Below are positions 23,369 through 35,965 of a stretch of DNA of 64,000 bases, in pieces; position 1 is the first letter of the stretch, and each line of letters starts with the position of its first letter. Made by a program: the position numbers and the translations under genes. The notes under the pieces were generated by a model. That model did no database searches. It had not been told where the DNA came from and was given only the letters and a program-made list of their open reading frames with translations. Source of the DNA: Gossypium raimondii (lineage: Eukaryota > Streptophyta > Magnoliopsida > Malvales > Malvaceae); the NCBI RefSeq assembly GCF_025698545.1, contig NC_068571.1, forward strand, positions 52,051,733 through 52,115,732, read 5' to 3'.

Positions 23369-25925
23369 TGTAACACCCCTTACCCGTATTCAATGCTGGA
23401 ATAGGGTACGAGGTATTACCAGAACACATACACTTTTAACCATATTAAACCGAGTTGTAAAATTTCATCTAAACTAAAACTTTCAAATTGTTATTTTTGA
23501 GTCGCTAATTAGGGTTTATGTGGCCCAATATACTCACAATCTTTCACTTCCTCATCGTATGAATTTATAAATTTCCCCTTACTTGTTGAATTCATCACGA
23601 GTACCTGAATTGATCTGTATCATTACATATTCTTATGTCGTCACATTTTCCTATTTAACTATTGTAATATATCAATTACTCAATATCTCATAAGCTAAGT
23701 GTCACATATACATTATCCATTCATCTCCCATACAACTATCAATATTAGCCACAAAAATAGTACAAATTTTCTTTATTCGATGTTAAACCAAAACCCGTTA
23801 TTTCATTACCAACTAACTTTACTAAATATACATCTTATACTAGCCCAAGTGTTTAACCATTCACCCATGACATAAATATATTTTATCTATTATTGCATAA
23901 TATAGATGTGCTACCCAAATCATAATTCACCTCACATAGTAACCGAGGTAATTTTTATCATTTGTCAAATAAATTATAAAACAAGTTATATAACAAAATA
24001 TAGATACATTTTAAACCCCACCAATAAACAAATTCTCATGGCATTACATAATCATCACGCATCAAAGACAAACGTACTTGACATTTCCATCACATAAACC
24101 GAATTAATCAATGTAACCTCAATGATGTAATCATCCTTTTAACTTAATTAACCAAGCCAAATTATACCATCATCTCCCACATAGAATGACCCATCTATCA
24201 TACTTCTCAATTATGTCACTTAATAGACCAAATATACCTAACCTCTATCATCATGATCAATCCACAACCAAAATACATCCATATATACCATGACTAAATT
24301 TCTTAAACATTTGATCAATTGCTTTTCAATACAACAATAATTCTTTCAATACCAGTACGTATTTACCATTCAATTTAATATTTACCGATTATAATCGGGC
24401 ATATAAACATTTATACACAATTCATTCATATATTTTATTATCATCCTCCTCCTCTCCATTCCACATCCTTAATGTATATAACACGCTTAATAACATTATA
24501 CATAATTTCATTACTCACTTATATGTAAATTTAAAACTGCCCATTTGAGTCAGAGTCACTAAATCATTTTATTCCGGAGCTACGAAGCTCCAAATTAAAA
24601 TCCGTTAATTTTCCCTAAAATTAGATTCATATATCTTCTTACCGTAAAAATTTCAAAATTTTTGACTTAGCCAATAAGTACATTTTATTGTTTAAAGTTT
24701 CCCTTGTTGCACTGCTCGACAGTTCTAACCTCTCTTCACTAAAAATTGATTATCTCATTGTACAAAATGCGGATGGTATTCTCATTTATTTCTCATGAAA
24801 ATAGACTCGTTCAGGATTCTAAAAATATAAAGTTTAACCCATAATTACTTTTTTACAATTTTTAATGATTTTTCAAATTTAGAACAGGGGTTTCCGAAAT
24901 TATTCTGATTTTGTCTCACAAAATTTATTATATCTCATGGTTTACAATTTCATTGCTTACACCGTTTCTTCTATGAGAAACTATACTCAATAAGATTTAA
25001 TTTCATATTTTACTCATCTTCTAATTCGATTCCCACGATTTTTGGTGATTTTTCAAAATTGGCACACTGCAGCTGCCCAAAACTGTTTTAGTGCAATTTA
25101 TTGATTACCATTTTGACCATAAACTTTTAACACATGACAATTTCATCCCTAGGCTTGAAAATGAAATTATTTCAATTTAACCCTTGATCCAAGCCTAATC
25201 ATTCTCATACATATGAATAACTTCCCATGGATTTCTTAAAATTTCAGAATTTTTCCACAAAGTCAATACTTTTCAATTTAATCCCTAAAACATATTTTCA
25301 TCCAAAATTCTTTAATAAAACACCTTTAAACATCCATTAACATCTCAATTTCATCACCAAATAATAAAAATCATACGAACTGGTATGCCGCCGAAAGTTC
25401 AAGAAGAAATGGTCTTGAAATCCTTAAAATAAAATTTGGCCACATAAACTTTATTGTAATTCCAATTTTGTCCTTAAATACATAAAAATCTTTGATTTTT
25501 AAACAGTATGCAGCCTCGGCCACTTAAATTGGTCCATTTTATCTTTTAGTCCTTCCTTATTTATTTGTTAGGCTATTTAATCACTTTAGCAAGTTTTGCA
25601 TCTTTTCAATTTAGTCATTTTTAATTAATTGACGGCCAAAATGTTAAAATTTTCTGATGAAACTTTAATACTAACTCAATGGCACTCCATAAGTATTTAT
25701 AAAAATATTTATGGGTTGGCTTATGGATTCGAGGTCTCGATACCTCATTTTAGACCCGATTTACTTATTAAACTATTTTTAAATCACAAAATTCACTAAT
25801 TCAAATTTTTTTCTAAATTCGCACTTGACCCATAATTATTAATTTATTAAATTTTTAAGCTTACTTGTTGGATTTAGTGATCCAAAATCATTGTTTCCGA
25901 TACCACTAAAAATTGGGCTGTTACA
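23369..25925 (-). mobile_element. TGTAACA-type solo LTR (copy B), inverted relative to copy A
   Basis: Read on the minus strand it starts TGTAACAGCCCAATTTTTAG at 25925 and ends GGGGTGTTACA at 23369, so it has TG...CA ends with TGTAACA/TGTTACA inverted tips. Flanks are AAAAC on the left and AAAAT on the right, compatible with a 5-bp target duplication with one change. Length is 2557 bp with no internal protein-coding domain, so a solo LTR is most likely. The first ~430 bp align with copy A at 18801. The palindrome array of copy A is absent. Confidence 0.68.
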
Positions 25926-26542
25926 AAAATCCATCGGTAGCCAGTAGTTTTTTCTTGAAAGTAGGTGGCTTTTCTAGGTTTCTATTTTGAGAGTATTTCA
26001 GAAAAATAAGTGTTAAATTTTGGACCTATGTTGTCTTAAATTTTATATATATTGTTTGATTTTCAATTGTTTAATAAGTCTTTAGTTTTAGAAGTTATTG
26101 TCTGCTATTGTAGTACGTTTTTAAGTATTGCTTATGCATGTAATCGTGATTTTGTTGTCATCCTCTCTAGGTTGGTGAATGCTTGATTCTTTTGCCGATT
26201 TTTGCTCGCCACTTCGAAACATCTAGGGCTAATTTTTTATCTATTAAGTGCTTGCAATCACTCAAAAAATATAGTACTTAAATTTTGACAAAGCCAATTG
26301 CAACGTGTCAAAATATCGTATTAAATACTAAATTTAACATTGTTCTGAATTATAAAAATTTTTATTTAAAATTTAAATTCAAATGATTAACTCAATCCCT
26401 TCAATAATTCCATTTAATATTGAATAACCTTCAAATACCCTTATTTATGGCTAATTAGTTGTTAATTTTCTCTAAAAAAAGTAATTATTTATTCTCTCTA
26501 TGGTTTAAAATTTTTTTATGACAAACCCTAACCACTTCCATC

Positions 26543-26983
26543 TAGAGGTGATCATGGGTCAGGCCGAGCCCACACAAAATTTTAGGCCTGTTTTTTAAGT
26601 TCGGGCCCGGCCCGACTCGAAATATAGGCCTAAAAATTTGTTCAAGCCAGGTCCGAAAGAAAATTGCTAAGCTCAGGCCTGACCCGGCCCGACCCATATT
26701 TGATTAAAAATAAAATTATATATATTTAATATATAATTCGGATTAAAAGTCCAAAAAAATATATTTAATAAAAAGAATATTTGATTAAAAATAAAAATAA
26801 AAATTTTTAATATATAATTCGAGCCGAGCCCAGGCCCAAAAAGTCTTACCTAAGGCCGGGCCTGTTTTCTAAACGGGTCTCATTTTTTTGCCTAAACCCA
26901 TATTTCGAGCTTATATTTTTACCCGAACCCTCCTATTTTTCGGGCCGAACCGAGCCGAATAACCCAACCCATAATCATCTCTA
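26543..26983. mobile_element. hAT-type non-autonomous element with target-site duplication
   Basis: Terminal inverted repeats TAGAGGTGATCATGGGT and, on the other strand, TAGAGATGATTATGGGT. They are flanked by direct repeats acttccatc (26534-26542 and 26984-26992); 8 bp of this is the hAT-type duplication. The interior is G/C-rich near both ends ('ggcccggcccgac', 'gggccgaaccgagccg') and AT-rich in the middle. No transposase frame. Confidence 0.88.
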
Positions 26984-27189
26984 ACTTCCATCCCATCCGA
27001 TTACGATTACAAAATGCCCAATAAGACAAATGACCAATTGAAAAGTACCCATTAAATGGTAACATCACAATTGTTTGAGTGTTAATTTAATTAGTATTAA
27101 TGTCATTGTATATTTTTTAAAAATATATATGGAAAATTTTGTACGTATAATATCTTCCTGTATATTAAAACAATAGTAATGTCACTAAC

Positions 27190-27191
<2 letters not shown>

Positions 27192-27251
<60 letters not shown>
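27192..27251. repeat. (TA)n microsatellite, ~29 units
   Basis: Perfect TA dinucleotide run of about 60 bp. Confidence 0.97.
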
Positions 27252-27253
<2 letters not shown>

Positions 27254-27468
27254 TTCTTGCTTTATTTGTGAATCAATGTGGCCCTCACAAACAATATGAC
27301 TCACACCTCATAGAATCATTGATTTAGAACTTTAAAGGCATTATTCAAAATTTTAATATAAAGAACATGCCTCCTAATAAATTCACTCATCAAAGTCCAT
27401 CTAGTAGACTCTAATGACATGTTTAACCCTTATTTATAGCTCAATATATTTTTATATAATATTTATAT

Positions 27469-28510
27469 AATGATATTATTTTAATATTTAAAATATACTT
27501 TATATATTCAAATTAAAATTTACAAACAACTAACATTATTTGCTTAAAAATATTTTAAATTTCTATTTTATATATCAAAATATTAATAAATTATTTTAAT
27601 TAAAATATGATAATATTAACAAATTTAAACATCATTTAATTGTTTTTTTATTTTATTTCTCAAAATATCTTTTAGCAACAATACCAAACTTTTAAATCTA
27701 ACTATTTTTACAATATTTTTCATTGCACTTTTCAAAAATAGCAAAAAACTCGCATTTAATATCTAAATCAAGTGTCTTACACTAGATGCTATGTGATCGC
27801 TACTTGAAAGAAACCTAATAACAATCAATTTCAACCTCTACCTTTAGAATCCATAGTTTTTCAATCATTGCACGTTCCACTAATGATCATATTTTAATAT
27901 TTATAACATAGTTTATATATTGAAATTAAATTTTACAAACAACTAACATTATTTTCTTAAAAAATATTTTAAATTTATATTTTATATATCAAAATATTAA
28001 TAACGAGTTACAATAAATTATTTTTATTATAATATTAACAAATTTAAGCATCATTTAAATGTTTTTTTACAACATCATGTCTAAAATGGAACATTTTATT
28101 TCTCAATAATATTTTTAGCAAAATACTAAAACACTTAAAGTTTAAACTCAATTTTTTGAAATAACTATTTTTACAGCATTTTTAAAAATATTATTCACTG
28201 CACTTTTCAAAAATAACGATAAACTCACACTTAATATCTAAATCAAATGTCTTACGCTAGATGCTATATGATCACTATTTGAAAGAAACTTGACAATACT
28301 TAGGGTGGGTTTGGATGGGCGATTGGGTGCGGTGCGCTTAACTTACTTTTTGTCTTACGCTACAGTATCGCTACAGTATCTAATCTCACCGCCACCGCTG
28401 TTTTTACACTAACCGCAGGTAAACGCACCGCCCATCCAAACTCACCCTTAAACAATCAATTTCAACCTCTACCTTTGGAACCCGTAAATTTCTCAACCAT
28501 TGCGCATCCT
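27469..28510. repeat. ~410-bp tandem segmental duplication, second copy interrupted by a MITE
   Basis: Copy 1 is 27469-27880 and copy 2 is 27882-28510. Shared landmarks are 'tttacaaacaactaacatta', 'atatctaaatcaa', 'agatgctat' and 'aatcaatttcaacctctacc'. Copy 2 is longer partly because it contains the 145-bp element at 28303-28447, which is missing from copy 1. Confidence 0.88.
28303..28447. mobile_element. Harbinger/Tourist-like MITE, 145 bp
   Basis: Ends GGGTGGGTTTGGATGGGCG and CGCCCATCCAAACTCACCC are inverted complements with one mismatch. They are flanked on both sides by TTA (28300-28302, 28448-28450), the trinucleotide target duplication of the PIF/Harbinger group. GC-rich compared with surroundings. 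No coding capacity. Confidence 0.88.
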
Positions 28511-31500
28511 CCCTTTCGAATTTACAACCGACTCTAAGAAAATATTAAAAGAAGCAACTGATTTTAAAATCTTATATACATACTCATATCCAATATGAAT
28601 CCAAGCAGGGGTGAAGCCAGGAAATTTATTGGGAGACGAAACTAAATTATATATTTTTATAATAGTAAAAATATAATTTCACCGTTTTAATAACCTATAT
28701 TTCATAATTTTTAAAGAATTAAATCAAATTTTTATCATATTGAGAGCCAAAATACAATTTTATTGTTACTAACTTTTCATTTCAGAAGAGATCGGGAACG
28801 TGTAAACTCCTACGAATCCAAGCAAGTCAAATGTGAAAAATTATATTGAGAAATAATATTCGTTATTCATATAAAGAAAAGCATCAAATAATTGAGAATT
28901 TATTTTGAAACAATTAGTTATTGAAATTATAAAATATACAATATTATTTTAAAAATCACATATAAACTAAAATTTGACAAACCAATATCTTGATTTTTGG
29001 TGATTTTATTACTTCTATTAAGTTTTTTGAAGACTTGTTGACGTGACTCATCATTTGACAAGTCAACAAAATGTAACAACTCACGTACGGGTTTAAACAA
29101 TTATTTCTTTTTGTCAATAATATCTTAATTGGGTGAAAAGTTACGATGATATATCTTTTTTATTTTTTTTACGAGAGCAGATGTAAAGGTTTAAATAAAA
29201 ATTTAAAATTTAAAATTAATAAAGATAAATTTATATTTTAACCCCTAAAATTATAAAAATTTAATTTAATCCTTTAAAATTTATAAAGATATAGACTATT
29301 AAAATAAAAAAATTTTCTGACCTCACCCCCGCTCATAATCTCTAATTTTTAAAATAAATAATATTACATGAATTCACAAATTTAGAACAACAATTTACAC
29401 TTAATCAACTCAATTAGTCTAGAGTTCAGGTATTACTATTGACTTGGGTTCAATTATTATATGCACTGAAATGACATGTAATTAAGTTTGGGGAGGTTGG
29501 CTGACTACCAAATCCATCCCTACATATTTTCTAAAGCTTTAAATGAGTTTTTCTTTTTCCCACCTATATCTTTTAATTCCGAAAATTACTTATAGTTCCT
29601 TCCCAACTCATAAACAGGAGTGCAATACGTTTTAACACATTCAAACTCACGTATTCTTGTATTAATAGTGCTCGTGTCAATTAAACTAAGACTCAATCTG
29701 CCCGAATTATCTAAATTTGTTCACTTAATTTATATAATTATTTTAAACAAAAAACATAAAAATTTAAAATAGTCAAGTTTTATTTCAATTCACATGATTC
29801 ATACGCACTTATTTTTAACAAAAAAATTCAATATGACTTCGGATTTCAGCATCTTCAATATTTTATGTTATCTTTTTATTTAGAAAAGACAGTGTAGAAC
29901 AAAAATAAGGTAAACTTGGTCCACCCAAAATGGTAGATTTCTCATTTAGGACTTTAAATTTTTATGAAATTAGTATAATTCCATCTCGATTCTCAATAAT
30001 TAAAAGGGCCTTGCGCCCTACCCTTAAAAATGGAAAATTTTATATTTTAGTTCTTCTCAAAGTTGTAATGTTATAAGTTAATACATGATAAACATTTATT
30101 TTATCTCTTCAAAATTAATAAAATTATAATTTAATCCTTTTAAAAGTTTAAAATTTATAAAATTTTATAATTCAATTTCCACCTCTATTATTTATTATTA
30201 TTATTGTTATTATTATTTTACTTCGCCTCTGAAGGCATTCATGTGAGTTTGAAGAACACTAACAACAGGAAGAGAGCGGCGAATATAGTGGGAGGCAAGG
30301 CCCTGACCCCCACAAATGGAACAATTGTCATTCAATGATTTCATAAATAATAAATATGAATGTATATATATAGTAAAATTATACTTTAATAAATATGCAT
30401 GTATATATATAGTAAAATTATATTTCGACCCTCAAAATGAAAAAAAAAGTTTAATCCTTTAAAAATTCACAAATTAATACATAATAAAAATATATTTTAA
30501 CCTCTCGAAAATTCGTAATTCAATTCTACCCCTTAAAAATTTTATGAATTTGTCCATACAAGTAGAGTGATATTATATACAGACCGTTGAGAGGAGGGCA
30601 AGTGCTCCATTTAAGAAAAGTCTTCGAAATATTGTTTGTTTAGAGCTGATGGATCCCTCAACGAATCAGTATCATTCTAGAATCGAGTTAATTTTGTATC
30701 TCGACTTCGACAAAAGCCTTTTAAGTTAATATGATTTAAAAAAAAAAACAATCCAACTATTCTACGCCACTAAATGCCAAGAGAAAAGAGTAGTGGGGGT
30801 AGCATAGGTGACTAAACATGATATTTGAGGCAGAATGATACTATTCATTCATGCGTAGGTTTTGGGACAGGTTTATTCTACATTATTAGTAAACCCTAGT
30901 TTGGCATCATGTTCAAATGATTCAATTTTTTCAAAAAGTTTAGGGTTAGAAAAACCATAATTAATGGATTTGATATTCTAATTTTGGACAGACTGATATT
31001 TTCTATTTCTTTTTTGAATTATATTAAGAGTATTTTGGTTGAATTTCTAATTTTAATTTAATGATTCAATTTTTAATGCGATAATTTATTTATAAAAAAT
31101 AATTTGAATTGATGTTAAGAGTCGCATTTTGTTGAATTTTTAATTTCTTTATTTAATCGATTCAATTTATTGATGTGATTATTTATAATGAAAATGATAA
31201 TAATTAATTTTTAAAAATATTAAAAATTAGAAGATTTAAGAAAAATAGATATTAAAAAACATAAAAATCCTTTTTTGGGCAGTTTTCAATAATTTATTTT
31301 AATTTTGATTTATATGCCTACGACCTCTAATTTTAAATCAATCAGTTTAACAGGCTAATTCGATCCAGAATATCTAGTCGATAAAAGATGCAATTAAACG
31401 ATGATACATACTGTTAAGAAAAAGTTAACAGAATGACTGGTGGAAGAACCTATTTAAAATGATATTGTTAGTTTGAAGGTTAGTTAAAACTTTTGAAATT

Positions 31501-32133
31501 TAGAGACAAATTTAGAATTTAACCTATAATTTTATATAAATTTTTAAAATATAATACACCAAATATACTAAAAATATTAAAATAAATGTTTCCCAACAAA
31601 TTAATTTTTTACTTACATAATACTAAAATAAGTGTAACTTAACAAACAAATACTTCTAAAATAATAGCAAAGTTAACAATAAAATAAGTGTTATACAATA
31701 TCCAAACATTAACAACAAAATAGTAACAACATAATATATAGTTAAATGATAGCAAAATAGTGGTAAAAAGTGGGAAAACAACAGCAAAACAACAAAACTT
31801 TTTTATAGCAAATCCGGGTCGGGCACCCGAGACCTAACCCATTCTTTAAACGGGTCTTATCATGTTTTCAACCGGATATAAGATTTGATACTTATATTTT
31901 GGTAAAATTTGAGATTTAATTTCTTGACTAAATCCAATCATTAGTATTTTTCCGTAAAAATAATCTAACTTAGCTTTAATTATTAAGTTTTAAATATAAA
32001 GTGAAATTACAAAAATGGACCCATATTTTATTGCTATTTCTCATGGATATTTATAGGATACAATATGATTCAAACACTAACAAACCTAACAGTCAAATCT
32101 TATCACAACAAATTACGAACTTTGGATTACTAA
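28511..32133. other. Gene-free stretch with eroded repeats
   Basis: 28608-28800 starts 'caggggtgaagccaggaaat' and belongs to a small dispersed family also seen near 46780-46990, 49418-49600 and 58660-58830 ('ggggcgaagctaacattttt', 'ttaaattatatatttttat'). 29210-29340 and 30350-30560 show related text. 30352-30424 holds a short tandem repeat containing 'gtatatatatagtaaaatta'. No gene-like frame. Confidence 0.4.
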
Positions 32134-34076
32134 TTAGTTGATCCATTCATCTTCAAGATTCAAATAAGATTCTAGACCTCGAAGATCCAAGTGTTCACAT
32201 GCCTGACAAAACTCGGTACCATGACTGTACTCCCCGTTGTCCGCCACATTATTGCCCATTTTGTCACCGCGGTTTTGAGTTCGATACAACTCCGGGATCG
32301 GGTTGTATTCGAATGCGAGAAGTTCATCGATATCGAAATCGACTAAGAAATCCATGGAATTGTTGTTAGCATTATCCTCATTGATGGCTGAAGAAGAAGG
32401 GGTCTCACTAGGACTGTTGACTAGAGTTTCGGATTTGGGGTCTAAAGTATCAACATTGACGGCCTTGGTGCACTTCACTGCTTTGGTCCAAATCACATTG
32501 TGAGAAGAAACTTGGGGGGTATTTGGAGAAATATTCCTTTTTTGGCCTTCCATCCTTTTGCTCAAATTTGTGTTCCAATAGTTCTTTATTTCATTGTCTG
32601 TTCGCCCCGGTAATCTTCCAGCAATCAGAGACCACCTAAAAAGAAAACACAAATATTTTTAGCTTTTTGGCTTTATTTGTTGAATGGGTTAGTTCACCAG
32701 AAGTCCCTGAATTATTGGTTGAATTTTTAATTAATCCTTAAAGTTCACGTTTTGAAGTCTAGAAAAGAGTTAACTATTACTATCACTGTCATTCTAATAG
32801 AAAAAGTTCACGGAATAGCTGTCAAAAGGATTTTTGGAAAGATACTCATGGGTTAATTTCACTAGAAGTCCCTAAACTATGAGTCAAATTTTAAACTAAT
32901 TCTAATTAAGTATTTAATCAGGATTCCAATCTGTAGCAAATTAACGTGGTTCAAAGTCACAAGATGGGGTTTTTGGTGGGTCAGGCTTTCCCTTTGTTTT
33001 TTCTTCATTTTAACCACAGCTAGTCTTGGTTATGATGTAGAAAATTGTGGTTTAGCCATTAAAACAACAATAATTGAGAAATTTGACATCAAAGGCTCAT
33101 GAAAAGGATCTTTATAAGGTTTCTTAAATGTACTAATTAGCCAACAATAATTACAGATCATCAATATCTTCGTACACTTTAACAATATGTTAATGTTGAT
33201 TTCATTAATCTTAAAAGCAATAGATGAAAGGTTGAATTATAATTTTAATCACTCAAATTATTTTAACATATTTTTCCTTAAAACATGCTTCCCAAAACAC
33301 AAAAATCTAAGTAGCATGATGAGGTGAAAGGTGTGTTTTTAAGAAGAGAGTTAGAACGTTGGAAACGGCCTCGAATATTGACAGTAAAACAAAGTGAAAG
33401 ATATGCCTAAAAAATTCAAGTAGCATAATTAATTGAAAAAGAAGTTTTTAAGAAAAATTCACATAAACTTTTTAGCCATATTATACCAAATTAAAGTACT
33501 AAGATTAAATCAACCGCATTATACTAAATTGAGGTACAAAGATTAAATCTCAAGTTAGAGCATAGTAGAGGCACTGAAACCCAAATTTGACCAAAAGAGA
33601 AAAGATTAGTGAAGTTTACCTGTTACCAAGGAGCTTGTGTAGTCTAATAATGAGCTCTTCTTCTTCAATAGAGATGTTCCCTCTCTTAATGTCCGGCCTC
33701 AAATAATTCAGCCACCGGAGCCGGCAACTCTTCCCACATCTCTTCAACCCTATATATATATCAAGTTACAAATTAAACTCAAAAATCATACAAAAGCTTG
33801 GGTCAATGCTATTCTATCGAAGTTTCGAGTTGGTATATTATAGACAGAAAAACAATACTAGACGAGCTTTGTCCAGTTTAGGATCTTACTCAGCTCAAAC
33901 AGAATAATCAGTATATTTTGAGTGAAATTTAGCAGGACTATACCAGCTTTTTGAGGAAGGTCTCTCCATTTGCCTTCACCATGGATGGTGATGTAGTTTT
34001 TGAGGATTTGGTCTTCATTTGCAGTCCATGCTCCTTTGTTAAGCCCTTCTTTGGCACAGCAAGGCCTCCTCCCCAT
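32134..34076 (-). CDS. TT2-like: R2R3-MYB transcription factor, TT2-like (subgroup 5)
   Basis: Three coding exons, 33944-34076, 33620-33749 and 32134-32635, give 254 aa with intact frame. The two introns sit at the usual plant R2R3-MYB positions. The protein begins [18 protein letters not shown]2 tryptophans are W17, W37 and W57. R3 has I70 in the first position, then W89 and W108. The bHLH-interaction signature [DE]Lx2[RK]x3Lx6Lx3R is complete (E76 L77 R80 L84 L91 R95), so the protein should partner a TT8/GL3-type bHLH and a TTG1 WD40 protein. Residues 135-145 ([11 protein letters not shown]) match the TT2 subgroup motif VIRTKA-x-RC, with Trp instead of Arg. The C-terminus is acidic ([13 protein letters not shown]). 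The family acts in the nucleus to switch on proanthocyanidin genes. A subgroup other than TT2 is less likely. Confidence 0.92.
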
Positions 34077-34174
34077 ATTTTTACACAGACACACAGTCGC
34101 TCTCTCTTTGAGTACTGGGTTTCTTCTTATTATTATAATTGGGGGTGGACGTCATTTTCTGGTGATATATGGGG

Positions 34175-34184
34175 TATTTATATA
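34175..34184 (-). promoter_or_regulatory. TATA box of the TT2-like MYB gene
   Basis: Reads TATATAAATA on the minus strand, about 100 bp upstream of the ATG. Confidence 0.55.
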
Positions 34185-34287
34185 GGGAAGCTGTTTAAAC
34201 TATTTATACGTAACACCGTATATTGGGGGTTGATGTTTGCATGTATGAAGGAACCCCAAGTACTCTGAATTATTAAGTAAAAAAAAG

Positions 34288-34705
34288 GGTAAATTGCGCT
34301 TGAGGTTATTAAACTATTAGTAAATCTATGTTTTAGTTATTTAACTTTAAAAGGTTACAAAATAGTCACCGAACCATTCAATCCCTAGACTGTTAAAATC
34401 ATTGTTGATGAAATAGCTTTAAACGTCATGAATTTGCGAATCAAAATCCAAATAACTTTCTTTTTCGATATCCGACACTGATCATTAAATTGACTTGGAT
34501 CTAAAGTATATTCTTCTACTCGTCGATGGGTATTGATCTGTTGTACCGTCAAATAATTGCTTGGAGCTCACCAGCTAAACTTTTTTTTTAAAAAAAACTT
34601 AACAATCAAATGACTTAAATAAAAACTTTTGAATAATTCGATGACTTAAATGAAAACTTTCGAATAGTTTAATGGCCATTTTGTAACTTTTTTAAATTGA
34701 GTGTC
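34288..34705 (-). repeat. M2-type TIR element, inverted copy
   Basis: Left end 'gggtaaattgcgcttgaggt', right end 'cattttgtaacttttttaaa'. The interior contains, inverted, the 'ggtacaacagat...gtagaagaaa' core of the copies at 16825 and 35457. It lies about 100 bp upstream of the MYB TATA box. Confidence 0.65.
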
Positions 34706-35456
34706 TCATCTCCAAAAAATTCATGTTCAAATTCAAATTTGATTCAATCCAATTGATTCTGTTTACACTAAATAAATAAATAAATAAATATTTCAATTTA
34801 AATTTGAGTTGGGTTAGTTCAAAGTCAAAATACCTAGTCCAAAGCTCAGCCCGCATATATGTATCAAACCTATGCTCACTTGATCCATGTACATGTCTAA
34901 TTCTAATGCTATATCAGTCTCCTATGTATATATACGAGTGTTTCTTAACCTATATATGTATGAGTTTGGAGAAACTTTTGAACTGATGAAAATACCCTTT
35001 ATTATTAATTATATTAATAAATAGAAATTAGAATAGTAATTTATTAGTATTATTATATGATAATAATAAAAGAAATATTAATTAATATGTAGTATATTAA
35101 TGTGAAATTAACTAATTTGATATTTTAAAAAATATACTTAGAAAAAATAATATACTATTAATTATTTGGTATTTGAGATTTTAGTCATAGGTTTACAATT
35201 ATTTGGTTTTAATAATATTTACATTTAATTAATGGGTTTTATTATAAATTAGACTAATTCTCATTTAATTAATAAATATATTTTTTTAAAATGATAAAAT
35301 ATATTACTTAATAAATTTAAAAATAAGCACGTAAAATCAATGCAATGCATGTGATCTGGGAACTGGTATGATTTAAATGTCTAATATTCTCATCAAAATA
35401 AATTTAATTAAGGGTTCGACAATTTCACACTTTTAAAAAAAGTAATAATAATAGTT
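34706..35456. other. Gene-free AT-rich spacer
   Basis: Very AT-rich, with an 'aataaataaataaata' run at 34770-34790. No coding or element boundary seen. Confidence 0.4.
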
Positions 35457-35965
35457 CGGTAAACTACATCCAAAGTCACTAAACTAATAATAAGTTTACG
35501 TTTTGGTCATTAAACTTAAAAAAGTTACAAAATAGTCTCTGGACTATTCAAAAGTTTTTATTGAAGTCACTGGGTTGTTATTTTTTTTTAAAAAGAGGTT
35601 TGGCTAGCGGGCTTTAAGTGATAATTCGACAATCGATACGATAGATCAATATCAATTGACAAGTAGAATAATATATATATCTTAGATCCAAGTCAATTTG
35701 ATAGTTAGTGTCAGAGATAAAAGAAGAAAGTTTTTTAGATTTTGATTTGTAAATTCATGGCGTTCAATGTTGTTTCATAAAAAAAATTTGAACTGTAGAA
35801 GAAAAGGGGAATGAGAGCTTTTGATTGGTGTAGACGGTGTGCAGAGAAGGCCATACATCAGTGATTTTAGCAACTCAATGACTTAAATGAAAACTTCTGA
35901 ATAATTCAATGATCATTTTGTAACTTTTTGAAATTGAGTAACCAAAATTTAAACTTATTTATAGT
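35457..35965 (+). repeat. M2-type TIR element, direct copy
   Basis: Starts 'ggtaaactacatccaaagtc' and ends with 'cattttgtaactttttgaaa'. Outer arms are inverted complements ('gttacaaaatagt' against 'cattttgtaac'). Same family as 16825 and 34288. Confidence 0.68.

Noticed and set aside
28303..28447. Considered as a structured ncRNA because of its strong inverted ends
   Set aside because: TTA duplications and the empty site in the neighbouring duplicate show it is an inserted MITE.
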